This document shows, in pieces, positions 7,198 through 7,644 of a stretch of 7,644 nucleotides of DNA. Under the pieces are notes generated by a model, which saw nothing but the letters and a program-made list of their open reading frames with translations, was not told the DNA's origin and searched no databases. Position 1 is the first letter of the stretch. Every line of letters begins with the position of its first letter. Source of the stretch: Sphingomonas sp. (GTDB taxonomy: Bacteria > Pseudomonadota > Alphaproteobacteria > Sphingomonadales > Sphingomonadaceae); NCBI GenBank assembly GCA_030146605.1, contig JASLBO010000069.1, forward strand, positions 1 through 7,644, given 5' to 3'. The translations under genes and the position numbers were made by a program.

Positions 7198-7623
7198 TTA
7201 CGGGCGCTCGACGGTGATGCCGCTCGCCATCACCTCGAGCGTCTGGAAGGCGACTTCCGAACTGCTCGCGGTCAGGCTGGGTCCCGCCAGCTTGACCGGC
7301 ACTGCCTTCCGGATCCGCCAGACGAGCACGGGTTCGCCGGCGGCGTCGACAAGCGCCACGTCCAGCGGCTTGGGGGCGGCGTTCTCGCTGGTGAGCCAGG
7401 CAAAGAAGCGGCTGTCATCGGCGAAGACACCGCGCTTGAGGCTGAGACGCTGATGCTTGGTCGAGCGATAGGTCTGCAAGGTCTCGCCTTCCCATTCGCT
7501 CAGGCCGTGCTTGTAGGTCGATTGTTCGCGCTCGATGGTCAGGCCGGTCACCTCCGCGAACGCCACCGTCTCACCGGCGACGGTGGCGCGAAAGCTGTTG
7601 GCGAGGAGCGGGGCGCTGGCCAT
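7198..7623 (-). CDS. Contractile injection system inner tube protein, gp19-like (Afp1-like)
   Basis: Subunit of the inner tube, the rigid hollow cylinder that is driven into the target when the surrounding sheath contracts. The 141-residue length is typical of T4 gp19 / Afp1-type tube proteins. Family features visible: a start of the form N-S-F-R-A-T-V-A-G (9-17), F-A-E-V-T-G-L (22-28), Y-K-H-G (37-40), the central L-S-L-K-R-G-V (60-66) followed by the aromatic F-F-A-W-L (73-77), V-W-R-I-R-K-A-V-P-V-K (101-111), and a C-terminal strand F-Q-T-L-E-V (126-131). There is no signal peptide or membrane segment, as expected for a protein assembled in the cytoplasm. It is followed after 3 bases by a second, divergent tube gene. 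Assignment as the Afp1 (bulk tube) rather than Afp5 (basal ring) version rests on position and on the partner's features. The gp19 family call is firm; which paralogue is which is less so. Confidence 0.9.
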   Translation of the reverse strand: MASAPLLANSFRATVAGETVAFAEVTGLTIEREQSTYKHGLSEWEGETLQTYRSTKHQRLSLKRGVFADDSRFFAWLTSENAAPKPLDVALVDAAGEPVLVWRIRKAVPVKLAGPSLTASSSEVAFQTLEVMASGITVERP

Positions 7624-7644
7624 CAGCGGATCACGCCTCCTCGA
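7623..7644 (-). CDS. Possible 3' end of an upstream gene (sheath protein by synteny only)
   Basis: Only about seven codons could belong to this gene, so the product cannot be identified from sequence. Two readings are possible. In the first, a TGA at 7625-7623 shares its last base with the ATG of the tube gene (TGATG) and gives a C-terminus E-G-G-V-I-R. In the second, a TGA at 7633-7631 gives E-E-A. The first is favoured because TGATG junctions occur twice more in this operon, at 6753-6749 and 3387-3383. In known eCIS loci the gene before or near the tube gene is often a gp18-like sheath, so sheath is a reasonable guess from gene order alone. Confidence 0.35.
7636..7641 (-). promoter_or_regulatory. 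Shine-Dalgarno site of the first tube gene
   Basis: A perfect AGGAGG lies 12 bases upstream of the ATG at 7623. It is the strongest ribosome-binding sequence in the window and precedes the gene expected to make the most copies, the main tube subunit. The spacing is slightly longer than the usual 5-10 bases. No alternative in-frame start exists closer to it. Confidence 0.6.

Noticed and set aside
1..7644. Ordinary contractile prophage tail or T6SS as the source
   Set aside because: DUF5908, paired gp19 tube genes, the LysM hub and the Afp10/Afp11-like order together point to an eCIS. No head, lysis, integrase or Tss membrane-complex gene is seen, although the window is too short to exclude them outside.

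Overview
This window is a GC-rich, tightly packed, single-strand operon fragment. All supported genes lie on the minus strand, so the operon reads from high to low coordinates. It encodes the inner tube, spike and baseplate part of an extracellular contractile injection system (eCIS), the headless phage-tail-like particle family that includes the Serratia antifeeding prophage (Afp), the Photorhabdus virulence cassette (PVC) and MACs. The strong GC preference at third codon positions suggests a high-GC bacterium. An alphaproteobacterium such as a sphingomonad would fit, but this is only a composition-based impression; no rRNA or housekeeping gene is present to settle it.

Layout in transcription order: a possible last few codons of an upstream gene (7644-7623; by synteny perhaps a sheath protein); a gp19-type inner tube protein, Afp1-like (7623-7198); a second, divergent gp19-type tube protein, Afp5-like (7194-6751); a 55-residue DUF5908 (Afp6-like) protein (6751-6584); a LysM-tipped hub/tube-baseplate adaptor, Afp7-like (6580-5864); a VgrG-like gp27/gp5 spike, Afp8-like (5859-4240); a gp25-like baseplate wedge protein, Afp9-like (4229-3810); a PAAR-like spike tip, Afp10-like (3813-3385); and a very large gp6/baseplate-J-like wedge protein, Afp11-like (3385-1), which is still open at the window edge after 1128 codons. 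Neighbouring genes are separated by 3-10 bases or overlap by 1-4 bases, and no non-coding stretch exceeds 10 bases. I see no promoter, terminator, RNA gene, CRISPR array or insertion sequence.

How the parts fit together: the PAAR-like tip caps the VgrG-like trimeric spike. The spike sits in the hub, where the LysM protein and the Afp5-like tube protein join it to the main tube of Afp1-like hexamers. The gp25-like and gp6-like proteins form the wedges that surround the hub and couple baseplate opening to sheath contraction. Sheath, gp7-like wedge, tail fibre, tape measure, AAA+ ATPase, tube terminator and any toxin cargo are not in this window and would be expected on either side.

The most distinctive feature is inside the Afp11-like protein. 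A run of about 96-residue Trp-containing repeats interrupts or extends the wedge between its N-terminal domain and its conserved C-terminal baseplate-J-like part.
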